Source of the DNA: a bacterium
GTDB taxonomy: Bacteria > Bdellovibrionota_C > UBA2361 > RFPC01
Direction of reading: 5' to 3'
NCBI GenBank assembly: GCA_030428205.1
Contig: JAUIBK010000020.1
Location: 1-64,000 of the forward strand
DNA length: 64,000 nucleotides
Notes under the pieces: generated by a model
Told to the model about the DNA's origin: nothing
What the model saw: only the letters and a program-made list of their open reading frames with translations
Databases searched by the model: none
Made by a program: the position numbers and the translations under genes
Part shown: in pieces, positions 16,236 to 28,453 of the stretch
How positions within the stretch are numbered: the stretch's first letter is position 1
How the letters are laid out: each line of letters opens with the position of its first letter

Positions 16236-17351
16236 ATGAACATCATTATCTCAAAATCAGAACTCAATCGTGCACTCTCAATGACGCAAAGTGTTGTAGA
16301 GCGAAAGACAACAATGCCTATCTTGGTTAATGTTCTTCTCTCTGCCACAGACAACGCATTAAAGATCTCAGCAACAGACTTAGAGGTAACGGCCGTTGTG
16401 CTTGCAGAGGGAACAGTGAAGTCAACTGGAAGCACAACAGTGAACGCACGAGTGCTCAACGACATCGTTCGTGAACTACCTGAGGGCGATGTTTGTCTCA
16501 AACTCACTGAGGGCGAGCGTCTTCAGGTTACAGCTCATAATTCCAACTTTGTGATGGTAGGGGTGTCATCAGAAGAATTTCCAAGCTTGCCCGGTATAGG
16601 GCTTGAGGCGAAAGGGAAAATAAATGCCCTCGCACTCCGTGAGATGATCGATAAAACAATTTACGCCGTAAGCCACGATGAAACCCGTTTCAATCTTAAC
16701 GGCGTTTGCTTTGAGATGGACAAGAGCGATACGTCAAAGCTGCGCATGGTGGCAACAGATGGCCATCGCCTTGCCCTTATTCACCGCCCGTTTCCAGAGC
16801 TAAGCTTTGAGGGAGGAGCAATAGTACCAACAAAAGGACTGCAAGAACTCAGACGTGTACTAGATGAAGAAGGCGATAAGGAAGTTGGGATTGCTATAAC
16901 CGACGGCTTCTTTGTAGTAGAGAGTTCAAGAGCAAAGCTTGCTATGCGCCTCGTTGATGGAGAATTTCCTGATTATAAACAAGTACTTCCAAAAGAAGAA
17001 GGTGTGCTTGCAAGTATCTCGTGTGATCTCTTTACTCAAGCCATACGTCGTGCAGCTCTTATGGTAAGTGATAAAGGAAAGTGCGTAAAACTTGATTTTT
17101 CTGATGGTAAACTCCGTTTTTCGAGCTCATCACCTGAGCTGGGTGAGGCAAGTGAAGAGATAGAGATTGATTACTCTGGAGATCCGGTAAGTGTCGGCTT
17201 TAACGCAAAGTATCTCCTTGATTTTGCAAATTCTGTTGGTGAGTCAAATGCTCTGCGAATGGAGATTTCAGGAGAGCTTGGACCTACACGACTTATGGAA
17301 GAAAGTGATGATTCCTATTTTGGAATTGTTATGCCGATGCGCTTAACGTAG
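16236..17351 (+). CDS. dnaN: DNA polymerase III beta sliding clamp
   Basis: 371 aa. The start MNIIISKSELNRALSMTQSVVERKTTMPIL and the C terminus FGIVMPMRL are classical for the clamp. Three repeated domains of ~120 residues are expected. ATDGHRLALI near residue 175 is the family's most conserved stretch. The dimeric ring tethers Pol III to DNA. There is no clear Shine-Dalgarno upstream. recF starts 18 nt after its stop. Length matches the family (366 in E. coli). Confidence 0.97.
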   Translation: MNIIISKSELNRALSMTQSVVERKTTMPILVNVLLSATDNALKISATDLEVTAVVLAEGTVKSTGSTTVNARVLNDIVRELPEGDVCLKLTEGERLQVTAHNSNFVMVGVSSEEFPSLPGIGLEAKGKINALALREMIDKTIYAVSHDETRFNLNGVCFEMDKSDTSKLRMVATDGHRLALIHRPFPELSFEGGAIVPTKGLQELRRVLDEEGDKEVGIAITDGFFVVESSRAKLAMRLVDGEFPDYKQVLPKEEGVLASISCDLFTQAIRRAALMVSDKGKCVKLDFSDGKLRFSSSSPELGEASEEIEIDYSGDPVSVGFNAKYLLDFANSVGESNALRMEISGELGPTRLMEESDDSYFGIVMPMRLT

Positions 17352-17369
17352 TGAAACGGCACGTAGTCC

Positions 17370-18512
17370 ATGTACATTTCAGAGCTTCGTCTCTATCACT
17401 ACCGAAATTTAGAAAATAGTACGGTACGGCTTAGCCCTGGGGTTAATTTTGTTGTTGGGCAAAATGGCCAGGGAAAAACAAACCTGCTTGAAGCAGTACA
17501 TTTTTTGTCCACAACACGGTCTTTTCGAACAACAAAAGTCAAAGAGCTTATTGGATGGGGCCATGAAGAGGGATCTGTTTTTGGAAAAATAGAGAGAAAG
17601 GATTTTGATTTAGAACTTGGCCTCTCCTTAGAGAAAAAGAAACGCCGTGTGTTTGTAAATGGCGATGAAACAAAGTCTTACGCTGACTACCTAGAAAAAT
17701 TTGTTTCGGTATCTTTCACCCCAAGCGACTTAGAGATAGTTAAGGGAGGGCCACCAGGCAGAAGGCGCTTTCTCGATCGGTATCTCTGTTTTTATTATCC
17801 ACACGCCTTTGAAAAACTGATCTCCTATCAACGCGCATTAAAGAATAAAAACGCACTGTTAAAGCAACAAAGCGCAGACTCCTCGCAAGTTCAGGCGTGG
17901 AACGAGGTACTTATCCCTCTGTCTTTTGAAATATCAACCTTACGTCGAGAATTTCTAACAGCACTCCAACCACGAGCACAAAGAGCCCTCGAGGAACTAG
18001 CACCAGCAGATGGTGCAATCGAACTTCACTTGGAGACGACCACCTTTCCTAAAGAGTGCCAAGAACATGTGGTTGATGCTGTTCGAGAGAGATATAACGA
18101 GGTTCTTTCTCGGGAGATAGCAAGCCAACGGTCACTGATCGGAGTTCACCGTGATGATGTTGAGATTATTGTCGGAGGAAAATCGGCACGATCTTATGCC
18201 TCCCAAGGACAAACAAGAAGTATCGTGCTTGCACTCCTCCTTGGAGTAATAGAGCTGCTAGAAGAGAAAATTGGAGAACCGCCTGTAGTGCTCCTAGATG
18301 ATGTAGAATCTGAGCTAGATGAGGGTAGGACACGAAGCCTTTTTAACTTGGCTTTCTCTAAAGGATGCCAGGTGTTTATTAGCGGCACAGATCAAGCGTT
18401 TGTTGAGCAATGGAGTAACAACGAAAATCAGCAGATTATTACCGTTTCTAACGGTGCATTTTCTTCGTCAAACAATCAAAATGAGCACCAGAATATCTGC
18501 ATGAATAGTTGA
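17370..18512 (+). CDS. recF: DNA replication and repair protein RecF
   Basis: 380 aa SMC-like ATPase that loads RecA at gaps. Walker A GQNGQGKTNLLEAVHFL (about 30-46), signature/Walker B region at the C terminus SQGQTRSIVLALLLGVIELL and PPVVLLDDVESELDEGRT. The N-terminal RLYHYRNLENS is typical. It lies 18 nt after dnaN. The last ~15 residues are polar and Asn-rich, with no known function. It is the usual third gene of the dnaA-dnaN-recF-gyrB group. Confidence 0.96.
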   Translation: MYISELRLYHYRNLENSTVRLSPGVNFVVGQNGQGKTNLLEAVHFLSTTRSFRTTKVKELIGWGHEEGSVFGKIERKDFDLELGLSLEKKKRRVFVNGDETKSYADYLEKFVSVSFTPSDLEIVKGGPPGRRRFLDRYLCFYYPHAFEKLISYQRALKNKNALLKQQSADSSQVQAWNEVLIPLSFEISTLRREFLTALQPRAQRALEELAPADGAIELHLETTTFPKECQEHVVDAVRERYNEVLSREIASQRSLIGVHRDDVEIIVGGKSARSYASQGQTRSIVLALLLGVIELLEEKIGEPPVVLLDDVESELDEGRTRSLFNLAFSKGCQVFISGTDQAFVEQWSNNENQQIITVSNGAFSSSNNQNEHQNICMNS

Positions 18513-18601
18513 TTGTTTAACCTCAGAGGGGGGCCTTAAAACCACTTCTTTGTAGGTAGAAATCAACAGTATATTTAGCCCTCTAGAACCATCAAGAACA
18601 G

Positions 18602-18630
18602 TTGCTAATAGGGCTTAACATGTCTATAAT
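18602..18630 (+). promoter_or_regulatory. sigma70-type promoter for gyrB
   Basis: TTGCTA (18602-18607), a 17-nt spacer and a perfect TATAAT (18625-18630). Transcription would start near 18637, giving a ~138-nt leader before the gyrB ATG. It lies in the 262-bp recF-gyrB space, so gyrB can be expressed independently. Confidence 0.5.
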
Positions 18631-18747
18631 ATTTAAGTTTCGACGATGAAGCCGGCCGAAAGCTCTTGCGCATTTCTTGACGAGATTTTCGATTCTTAAA
18701 ACAAGAGCAAGATGAAGTGCAAGAACAAGAGATTATTCACGGGATAA

Positions 18748-21228
<2,481 letters not shown>

Positions 21229-21244
21229 CGTGGCTACACCTCTA

Positions 21245-22099
21245 CTAACCCGCTTGCAATATAACAACAGCGAGACATCCAAGGCAGCAAGCCAGGACTT
21301 TTCGATGTCCTAGCGATTCAAGAAAAAAGACTCTCGCGCTGATAGTGCTTGCTACGAGGACACCAACACTGGTGATAGGGAAGATAACGCTACTTTCGAG
21401 CCCAGAATCACCGAGAGCGCGAAGCATAAAATACACAGCTCCGAAATTATTCACTCCCAAAAGCAGACCCCACAAAATATCTTTTTTATTCGATCGAAGA
21501 GTTTTTCGCTTCATAACTATGGATAGGTAAAGAGAGCTACACAAGAGGGCAAAGAGAAACGAACTTGCTATGTATGCTTCATAATCTTCAGGTGTAATAA
21601 CATACCCTTGAACATATTTGAGAAGAGTCAAGTAACATCCACCATTAATAAGTACAAGAATTGCCGGTAGATGCTGAAAGCGGTGAGTAGAATCTGTAGA
21701 GAGATCAGGAGTTCGAGGTATAGCGAGTAGTAGGGCAGATAAGGCCAGAATGATACCGACAATTTTAGGAAGAGAGACATGTTCACCGAAAAAGAGAAAT
21801 GCCACAACAACAGGAATCAGTAGATTAAGCCTCGCGCAAAGAGCAGTAATAGATACTCCTGAACGAACGGTTGCAATACCAATAAGAGCCATACCACTAA
21901 AAAGCATAAGCCCTTGAAAAAAGCTGTAGATAAGGAAAGACGGCACGGGAAGCTTACCACTGAGCGATACACCTAACACCACACAGATCACATAGTTTGC
22001 AACAATGGCTGAGAAGAGGTGTACCTTCTTGATATCAAGCAGCTTGAGAAGGATATGATTGAGCGTTCCACAGCAAATTTGTAAGAGTAAGAAATGCAA
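21245..22099 (-). CDS. DMT/EamA-like permease
   Basis: 284 aa with about nine to ten closely spaced hydrophobic helices arranged as two halves, fitting the drug/metabolite transporter superfamily. The segment AVYFMLRALGDSGLESSVIFPITSVGVLVAS resembles the second EamA repeat. No substrate-specific motif is visible. The stop lies 17 nt from the convergent gyrB stop. Transport direction and cargo are unknown. Confidence 0.7.
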   Translation of the reverse strand: MHFLLLQICCGTLNHILLKLLDIKKVHLFSAIVANYVICVVLGVSLSGKLPVPSFLIYSFFQGLMLFSGMALIGIATVRSGVSITALCARLNLLIPVVVAFLFFGEHVSLPKIVGIILALSALLLAIPRTPDLSTDSTHRFQHLPAILVLINGGCYLTLLKYVQGYVITPEDYEAYIASSFLFALLCSSLYLSIVMKRKTLRSNKKDILWGLLLGVNNFGAVYFMLRALGDSGLESSVIFPITSVGVLVASTISARVFFLESLGHRKVLACCLGCLAVVILQAG

Positions 22100-22166
22100 G
22101 GAATAAGCTCGCCAAAAAACGTTAGCCTGGATTTTTACACTGGTAAAATATTTGGATGGGGCTCAC

Positions 22167-22940
22167 TTAAAAGTAAAAATAGAGAATATCCTCAGTGCCA
22201 TCACCAGATGTGCCAAAGAGGATATTTCCACCAAAGAATGGATTACCAGATGCAACTCGTGTGAGACCAAGCCTGATATTTTCCGTTCCAGGAGCATTGT
22301 ATACTCGGATAATTCCTTGGCTTGATACTTCTACGGGAAGATCCCCACGGGCGGTTCCAGTCGCGGTTGTTTCAAAAAATCCTAGAAGACCATTTTCTTG
22401 TTCAAAATCGATGGAGAATAAGACTTGAGGTAGAGACTTTGTATCTTTGATATAGCCTGTAAAAGAGATATCACCAAAAAAAACATTACCGACAAGAGAG
22501 AAGGTCACTGTAACAAATCCAAGCACAGGTTTGTCTGTACCGTGACGATAGTCAGCAGTATATGTCCCCACGAGCTCTTGAATACCATCGGGAATATATA
22601 CGTCGGGATTAGGTGTGCTCGGTGTATTTTGATAATCACCGTTATTACACTTCTTAATTTTTCGTTTGAGTTTTTTTTGTTTTTTGAGCTTTTTCTTAAA
22701 CTTTTTTTGTTTCTTTGAAGATGACGCAGACGAGAGCTTCTTCTTCAATTTTTTAATCTTCTTACTGATGTTCTTGGGAGTAAGTTGTATGCCGTTAGAG
22801 TTTACCGCAACGGTATTGATACAATTTACACCACTAGAGATCTCAACGGTCTGTGCTTGGATTGTTGTTGCAAGGAAGACAATGCTAAAGAGTGCAACAC
22901 TGAATATGCATTTGTGCAGAGATGAAAAAAGAAGATTCAT
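22167..22940 (-). CDS. secreted protein with a lysine-rich tract, unknown function
   Basis: 257 aa. Signal peptide 1-29 (cleavage near IQA-QT). Residues ~56-97 are an extreme lysine tract with few acidic residues (KKIKKLKKKLSS, KKFKKKLKKQKK), then a Pro/Asn linker (TPSTPNPDV) and a C-terminal ~140-residue beta-rich domain (LVGTYTADYRHG ... ILYFYF). Two cysteines flank the Lys tract (VNCIN, KKCNN) and could form a disulfide clamp. The positive tract suggests binding to polyanions such as LPS, peptidoglycan or DNA. No family recognised. The Lys tract explains the A/T-rich base use here. Confidence 0.65.
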   Translation of the reverse strand: MNLLFSSLHKCIFSVALFSIVFLATTIQAQTVEISSGVNCINTVAVNSNGIQLTPKNISKKIKKLKKKLSSASSSKKQKKFKKKLKKQKKLKRKIKKCNNGDYQNTPSTPNPDVYIPDGIQELVGTYTADYRHGTDKPVLGFVTVTFSLVGNVFFGDISFTGYIKDTKSLPQVLFSIDFEQENGLLGFFETTATGTARGDLPVEVSSQGIIRVYNAPGTENIRLGLTRVASGNPFFGGNILFGTSGDGTEDILYFYF

Positions 22941-23054
22941 GTTGGATCCTATAAATGCGCTAGTGAGAGAGCCTAGACTATAAAATAACGGTCTTAGTAT
23001 TGGTATGCAAAAGAGACTTCAACATTGATACAGAGTAGTTAACAAGGAGTGTTT

Positions 23055-24416
23055 TCAGGTGCTTAAGATATCGAGGACCTTTTGTGCAACTATCCGATTT
23101 CCCTCTTTCGTAAAGTGCCCATCACGTCTCAAGCTATAGAGCGAAAGGGGATCATCAAAGGCATCAAGAACAGGGAGGAGGTCGATAAGATCGATATCAA
23201 GATCCTGAAAGATCTTCATAACATCACGTCGAAAGGGGTGCTCAATGTGATGACTAAAATTTCTGTGTGCAGGAATATAAACCACTGTCAGAGATGCGTT
23301 CTTTCTTTGTGCAAAATGCTTAAGCTCTTGAAGAATAGTTTCAAAAGACTGAAGAAGCTGCTCTCGGGAAACGTCATTAGACAATCTGTGCAACCTCCAC
23401 TCTTTCTTTAAGTCCGATAGCCCAAGAAGGTGCCTTGTTTTCCAAAGAGTAAGAGCAAGCCGTAGTCCACCACTTGCTTGGGTCATTGAACCAAGAGCGC
23501 CAAGCTCCATATCACCACTTATAACGCGCTCGGTAAGCTTTTTCATTTCTCTATCTAATTCTGGCTGGAACTCTTTGAGATTTTGACGGTACGATGGATC
23601 TAGGAGATAGTTTTGTAAAATAGAGTGATTTATCCGTTGTGAAAGGTCCTCAATGTCGTTTCCTTCGTACATAAACCAGAGGACGTGTTCGACATCGAGC
23701 GTATCGGCGTATTCACGAGCGCTTGCTAAGGCCAGGAGGGGGCCATTGCCGTTTATCCCTAAATTTATGGAGTTTGGAAGTTCTCGACGGATTAAATCAG
23801 GATAGAGAAATCCATCTGGCATACAAAAGCCTTGCGTATATGAATCTCCAAGAATGAGTGTCGCGGGCTTTGTCGTGTCCCAAACAGCATCAGGGTTACG
23901 AAATCCAAACCGATCGCTTGTATAGCTTTCCCATCCATCACCTGTTTCATTACAAAAAACAGTATGCACTCTACTTATGCCTGAAAGAGGTACGACTTCA
24001 GTGTTGTCTATAGTAAGTGGTTGTTTGAAGAAGAGAGTGGGATTAAGAGCAGGAACTGTTTGAGGATCTTTGCTTCGTTCATCAGCAACGGCTTCAAGGT
24101 GTGTTCGTGTATCTTTTCCTCCTAAAAGCCAGGCTGGTTGGTGGATAAACTGTAAAATGACCTCAAAGAAAAAAATTGAGCTCCCGGTGCTTATCAAGAG
24201 GAATAGAAAATTAACTTGTGCGGAATGGCTCTTTTGAACGAGGAGAACGAGGCATGAAATGATGATGAGAAAGGGGAGGGCAAGAAAAACAATGAGCGCT
24301 CCTGTTTCCCAAATGAGGTCATCACGAAGCACAAGAGCTGTAAAAAGGATAGCGAGCGAGCCAAGGAAGGTAAGCCAAATGAGAGATCTAACCATAATTC
24401 CATAACAGATTAGCAT
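23055..24416 (-). CDS. membrane-anchored SGNH/GDSL hydrolase-like protein
   Basis: 453 aa; an internal ATG at 24395 would give 446 aa. Three TM helices (about 10-30, 36-60, 70-92) precede a periplasmic SGNH domain. Block I is LILGDSYTQGFC (catalytic Ser), block II/III NLGINGNGPLLALA, then FMYEGNDIEDL, and block V RRDGHFTKEGNRIVAQ with the Asp-x-x-His pair as DGHF. Such proteins transfer or remove acyl groups from cell-envelope polymers. No acyltransferase gene is adjacent, so its substrate is unknown. Confidence 0.75.
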   Translation of the reverse strand: MLICYGIMVRSLIWLTFLGSLAILFTALVLRDDLIWETGALIVFLALPFLIIISCLVLLVQKSHSAQVNFLFLLISTGSSIFFFEVILQFIHQPAWLLGGKDTRTHLEAVADERSKDPQTVPALNPTLFFKQPLTIDNTEVVPLSGISRVHTVFCNETGDGWESYTSDRFGFRNPDAVWDTTKPATLILGDSYTQGFCMPDGFLYPDLIRRELPNSINLGINGNGPLLALASAREYADTLDVEHVLWFMYEGNDIEDLSQRINHSILQNYLLDPSYRQNLKEFQPELDREMKKLTERVISGDMELGALGSMTQASGGLRLALTLWKTRHLLGLSDLKKEWRLHRLSNDVSREQLLQSFETILQELKHFAQRKNASLTVVYIPAHRNFSHHIEHPFRRDVMKIFQDLDIDLIDLLPVLDAFDDPLSLYSLRRDGHFTKEGNRIVAQKVLDILST

Positions 24417-24468
24417 GAAAAGCTAGTATTTTAAATACGTTATGATGCTTCAATTCTCTTTCTAGAGT

Positions 24469-24497
24469 TTGACCCTGTGGAAAACTTCAGGTAGTAT
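24469..24497 (+). promoter_or_regulatory. sigma70-type promoter for the small basic protein
   Basis: TTGACC (24469-24474), 17-nt spacer, TAGTAT (24492-24497). The ATG at 24541 lies about 37 nt past the predicted start of transcription, which supports the tiny downstream gene being real. Confidence 0.55.
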
Positions 24498-24540
24498 CTC
24501 TCGCTCCACTACGGATAATAGATTTTTGGTAGTCGTTATT

Positions 24541-24669
24541 ATGGCAAGTCTTCGAAAAGTAAAGAAAAACCGCCGCGGTCGCCGCGATGAGAAGAAAGCT
24601 CAAAAGCGTATGAAAAAGACGCAAGCTCGTGAGCGTAAGATGAAAGAGTCAGGAGCTCTTTTTCTTTAA
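24541..24669 (+). CDS. 42-aa highly basic protein, ribosome- or RNA-associated type
   Basis: 42 aa with about 18 Lys/Arg: it starts MASLRKVKKNRRGRRDEKK and ends ESGALFL. The composition resembles very small ribosomal or RNA-binding proteins (bTHX, COX24/AURKAIP1-like), but I cannot place it in a named family. It has its own good promoter and its 3' end overlaps the convergent glmU by 21 nt. An alternative is that it is a chance ORF, which the promoter and strongly biased composition make less likely. Confidence 0.6.
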   Translation: MASLRKVKKNRRGRRDEKKAQKRMKKTQARERKMKESGALFL

Positions 24670-26076
24670 TTCCCTCTCTCGCTTTTTCTTCGCCCACCCA
24701 CCAATAGATTTCTGATCAGCTCTTGTTAGGGCTAGTGCATCTTCGTCCACATCTTTGGTTATGGTCGACCCTGCTCCAATGCTTGCGCCATTACCGATGT
24801 TTACGGGTGCAACGAGTGAGGTGTTACTTCCGATAAAAGCGCCTGCTCCGATGGTGGTTTTGCTCTTCTTATAGCCGTCGTAGTTGCATGTAATGGTGCC
24901 TGCGCCAATATTGGCCTCAGCTCCTACTTCACAATCACCGAGATAAGAGAGGTGGCTTGCTTTTGCTCCATCGTGAAAGGTAGCCTTTTTTGTTTCAACG
25001 AAGTTTCCAATCTTTACATCGCTTCCTAGTTTTGTGCCTGGGCGTAGGTGTGCAAATGGGCCAATAGCAGTATTTGCCCCGATCACGGCTTCTTCTGCAC
25101 GTACGCCAAATTTGAGGAAGGCCCCTTCTTTGACAACTGTATCGATCAGACAAGCGCTTCCTTCAATGACGACATTCCCTTCGATAGTTGTTTCCCCCTT
25201 AAGAATAACGTTTGGTCCAATACGTACGCCTGGAGCAAGGGAAACATTCGCACCAATCGTAACACTTGATTCGTCTTCAACGAGCACGCCTTGGCTCATA
25301 ACCGCCTCAACTCTTCTGCGGTGAATTTCTCGGTTCACCAGCATTAAGTGATAGAGCGTATTTACCCCTTGGGTTTCAATAATATTTGGCAAGATATAGG
25401 TGGAAACGGTCTGGCCCTCTGTTGAGGCTTTTTCAACGATATCGGTAAGGAGGTATTCTTGTTGTGCGTTGTTGGTATCAAGGCTCTCAATAGCTGGATG
25501 CAGAAAAGAAGAATCTACGGCGTAAATACCAATGTTAGATTCCATAATAAGATATTCGTGGTCGGCACAATCTTTGGCTTCTCGTACGCAAAGCACTTTC
25601 TTTGTCTCTGAGTCGCGAAGAACTCGACCGTAAAAACTTGGTGTATCGGTTGTGGCTGAAATAAGAGTAAGCGTTGCTTTTTCTTGGCGGTGCTTTTCAA
25701 TGAGGCTTTGCAAAGTTTCAGGTCGCACGAGCGGCACATCACCGTAGAGGATAATGACGGTGCCAGAGAAGTCTTTTAAGTTGTCGAGAGCAGCTTTTAC
25801 TGCATCCCCTGTGCCTTTTTGTTCTTTTTGAAAGGCGTACTCTACAGGGATGTTCTCGTAGCCAAAAGCAGCTGAATGCTTCGCTATTTCTTCTTCAACA
25901 AGTTCACGTTGATATCCAGTCACAACAACGATTTTCTCGGGCTTAACGCTTGCTGCGGTTTGCAGCACGTGGTGGATCATCGCACCTTCACTTGTCTCAA
26001 CGAGGACCTTTGGGATAGGGAGCCCCATTCTTGTGCCTTTACCAGCAGCTAAAACAACGATCGCAAGAGGTTCCAT
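24649..26076 (-). CDS. glmU: bifunctional UDP-GlcNAc pyrophosphorylase / glucosamine-1-phosphate acetyltransferase
   Basis: 475 aa. N-terminal uridyltransferase: VVLAAGKGTRMGLPIPKVL, YGDVPL (metal Asp), GTGDAVKAAL. C-terminal left-handed beta-helix with hexapeptide repeats (IGANVSLAPGVRIGPNV onward), RPGTKLGSDVKIGNFVE and the acetyltransferase catalytic region SHLSYLGD (His). It makes UDP-N-acetylglucosamine for peptidoglycan and LPS. The length is close to the E. coli enzyme (456). The C-terminal lysine tail (KKKRERELKKKSS) overlaps the convergent small gene. Confidence 0.97.
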   Translation of the reverse strand: MEPLAIVVLAAGKGTRMGLPIPKVLVETSEGAMIHHVLQTAASVKPEKIVVVTGYQRELVEEEIAKHSAAFGYENIPVEYAFQKEQKGTGDAVKAALDNLKDFSGTVIILYGDVPLVRPETLQSLIEKHRQEKATLTLISATTDTPSFYGRVLRDSETKKVLCVREAKDCADHEYLIMESNIGIYAVDSSFLHPAIESLDTNNAQQEYLLTDIVEKASTEGQTVSTYILPNIIETQGVNTLYHLMLVNREIHRRRVEAVMSQGVLVEDESSVTIGANVSLAPGVRIGPNVILKGETTIEGNVVIEGSACLIDTVVKEGAFLKFGVRAEEAVIGANTAIGPFAHLRPGTKLGSDVKIGNFVETKKATFHDGAKASHLSYLGDCEVGAEANIGAGTITCNYDGYKKSKTTIGAGAFIGSNTSLVAPVNIGNGASIGAGSTITKDVDEDALALTRADQKSIGGWAKKKRERELKKKSS

Positions 26077-26213
26077 ATAAGAATTCTTCCTATTTTCTAG
26101 ATGGTCGTAAGAGAAATGAGCAACCGATTCTCATATTCTCTCTTAATCTATCGATATAGCTCTTTAGGAGCAAATATCGAAGTCCCTATATTTGCATGTA
26201 GAGAGGTATATTC

Positions 26214-26906
26214 ATGCAACCACCAGTAAATAAGCCAAAGAGCGTATTTCGACGAACCCAAGAGGGAGTCAATATCAGAGAAGAGCTCGCCCGGCTTGAT
26301 ACGATGCTCGAACAGCTCAAAGTAGAGTATGAGCAGTTTTTCCTCGGTCTCTTCCCTCATCCACCTGATAGGCTTCACAATGAGGTAAAACGCCAGATGA
26401 GGCTTCTTACCAAAGCCCCCTCAAAGAATTCCCAGATGACCTATACCTTTCGGACCCTTCAGAGCAGGTACCATAGCTATAACAACTACTGGATGAGAAC
26501 TAATAGAGAACGAGATGCTGGCACGTATTTCCGCGATGTCTTTAAAGCAAACTTACGTGAGAGACAACTCCGTGAAGACCAGGAAGCAGCCTCAACAAGA
26601 GGGCAGGTCAAAAAAGGCTTTGAAGTGCTCTATAACAGCTACTGTTCTGCACTAGAAAAACAAACAGGCCAAAAGCAAGATATAGACTTTGATCGTTTCC
26701 ATAAGGCGCTTATGAAACGAGCCAAACAGTTCCGTGAGCAACACGGCAAACAGAAACTTACCTTTAAGGTCGTAATGAAAGACGGGAAAGTCTCAGTGCA
26801 GGCTCGGGCCAAGAAAACGGCACGTCCGACGCAAGCAGCGTCTCATCAAAGAGTGCAAGACGAGAGAAGCCCTGTAGAGCGCAGAGTCGTAACCGCGGCA
26901 TCGTAA
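26214..26906 (+). CDS. MXAN_5187-type C-terminal-domain protein, function unknown
   Basis: 230 aa, soluble and very basic. An N-terminal helical part (VEYEQFFLGLFPHPPDRLHNEVKRQM, FRTLQSRYHSYNNYWMRTNRERDAGTY) matches the wording I remember for the myxobacterial MXAN_5187 family (YEQYFxGxxKxPP, YNxYWxRxxREIExGTY). The C-terminal ~60 residues (FDRFHKALMKRAKQFREQHG, LTFKVVMKDGKVSVQA) match that family's terminal domain. RBS AGAGAGG is 6-7 nt before the ATG. Role unknown. Its presence is the main protein-level hint of a deltaproteobacterial-type host besides GyrB. Confidence 0.65.
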   Translation: MQPPVNKPKSVFRRTQEGVNIREELARLDTMLEQLKVEYEQFFLGLFPHPPDRLHNEVKRQMRLLTKAPSKNSQMTYTFRTLQSRYHSYNNYWMRTNRERDAGTYFRDVFKANLRERQLREDQEAASTRGQVKKGFEVLYNSYCSALEKQTGQKQDIDFDRFHKALMKRAKQFREQHGKQKLTFKVVMKDGKVSVQARAKKTARPTQAASHQRVQDERSPVERRVVTAAS

Positions 26907-27036
26907 CCCTAACAGTGAGATAATGTTTCGGTTGGAGATCTCTATCTCTTTCTTAGGCACAATTCATTATTGAACTCCCAGTGACTTCGTTATAGCCTTT
27001 GAAAACGATATTTGACCACGTCACGCGGGAGAAAAA

Positions 27037-28263
27037 ATGAGCAAAATTAAGGTACAAAATCCTATCGTTGAGATTGATGGCGATGAAATGACCCGGATCA
27101 TCTGGGAGTTTATCAAAGACAAACTCATCCTTCCTTATGTTGATGTTGATCTGAAATACTACGATCTCTCCATTCAAAGTCGGGACGCAACAGAAGATCA
27201 GATAACGGTTGATGCCGCAAACGCCATTAAAGAGCATGACGTTGGAGTGAAATGCGCGACGATTACCCCCGATGAGGCACGGGTTGAAGAGTTTGGGCTG
27301 AAAAAAATGTGGCGCTCCCCAAACGGTACGATCCGAAACATTATTGGTGGAACAGTTTTTCGTGAAGCAATTATCTGTGAGAATATTCCACGATTGGTTC
27401 CTGGTTGGACTGAGCCAATTGTCATCGGTCGTCATGCCTTTGGTGACCAGTACAAAGCCACTGATTTTAAAGTTCCTGGAAAAGGAAAGCTCACAATGAA
27501 ATTTACCCCAGAAGATGGTGGTGAGGTTCAAGAGTATGAGATTTTCGATTTCCCTGGCTCAGGCGTGGCTATGGGGATGTATAACCTCGACGATTCTATT
27601 CGAAGCTTTGCGAGAAGTTGCTTTAACTATGCGCTTGGAAAAAACTATCCAGCCTACCTCTCAACGAAAAATACTATTTTAAAGGCCTACGACGGACGTT
27701 TTCGAGATCTCTTTCAAGAGATCTATGACGCAGAGTTTAAAGAGACTTTTGAGTCAAAAGGTCTTTGGTATGAGCACCGTCTCATTGATGACATGGTAGC
27801 CTTTGCTATGAAAACTCACGGTGGGTACGTATGGGCGTGTAAGAACTACGACGGAGATGTGCAATCAGACACCGTGGCACAAGGTTTTGGCTCGCTTGGT
27901 CTTATGACTTCAGTCCTGATGACAGAAGATGGAAAAACCGTTGAAGCAGAAGCTGCTCACGGTACGGTAACGCGCCACTACCGCCGCCACCAAAAGGGCG
28001 AAGAGACAAGCACAAACCCTATTGCTTCTATCTTTGCATGGACAAGAGGGCTTGCTTACCGCGGACGGTTTGATGGAAATGATGAGCTCGTCAATTTTGC
28101 AAACACTCTTGAGGATGTTTGTATTAAGACCGTTGAATCTGGAAAAATGACCAAAGACCTGGCTATTTGTATCCACGGTTCAAAAGCAGGGCGTGAGACA
28201 TATCTTAATACCAACGAGTTTCTTGAGGCATTAGACCAGGGGCTTCAAGAGAGGCTTTCCTAA
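27037..28263 (+). CDS. icd: NADP-dependent isocitrate dehydrogenase, eukaryotic-like type
   Basis: 408 aa. It has the dimeric type II IDH layout found in eukaryotes and some bacteria: [62 protein letters not shown], and the metal/substrate block [25 protein letters not shown], followed by [12 protein letters not shown] for NADP. It converts isocitrate to 2-oxoglutarate in the TCA cycle. It is a single gene with RBS GGGAG 8 nt upstream and is followed by hexamer palindrome R2. Confidence 0.96.
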   Translation: MSKIKVQNPIVEIDGDEMTRIIWEFIKDKLILPYVDVDLKYYDLSIQSRDATEDQITVDAANAIKEHDVGVKCATITPDEARVEEFGLKKMWRSPNGTIRNIIGGTVFREAIICENIPRLVPGWTEPIVIGRHAFGDQYKATDFKVPGKGKLTMKFTPEDGGEVQEYEIFDFPGSGVAMGMYNLDDSIRSFARSCFNYALGKNYPAYLSTKNTILKAYDGRFRDLFQEIYDAEFKETFESKGLWYEHRLIDDMVAFAMKTHGGYVWACKNYDGDVQSDTVAQGFGSLGLMTSVLMTEDGKTVEAEAAHGTVTRHYRRHQKGEETSTNPIASIFAWTRGLAYRGRFDGNDELVNFANTLEDVCIKTVESGKMTKDLAICIHGSKAGRETYLNTNEFLEALDQGLQERLS

Positions 28264-28301
28264 GATCTGATTTTGGCGTAACGACCAGGGTTTAAAAGTT
28301 T

Positions 28302-28364
28302 ATAACGCGAAGTACAGAAGGACGCGAAGTAGGGATCTTCGCGTCCTTCTGCACTTCGCGTTAT
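28302..28364. repeat. hexamer-phased palindrome R2
   Basis: Left arm 28302-28329 (ATAACGCGAAGTACAGAAGG then ACGCGAAG) pairs with right arm 28337-28364 with a single mismatch and a 7-nt loop. It lies 38 nt after icd and could terminate transcription, though the T-tract is weak here (TTATTTG). Confidence 0.75.
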
Positions 28365-28453
28365 TTGATTTCAAGCTATATTCTCTGAGAATAAAGGATA
28401 AGGAGCTCCTCGAACCTTTTGAGAGAGTTGCAGCATACTTCGCCTCAAAGCGA

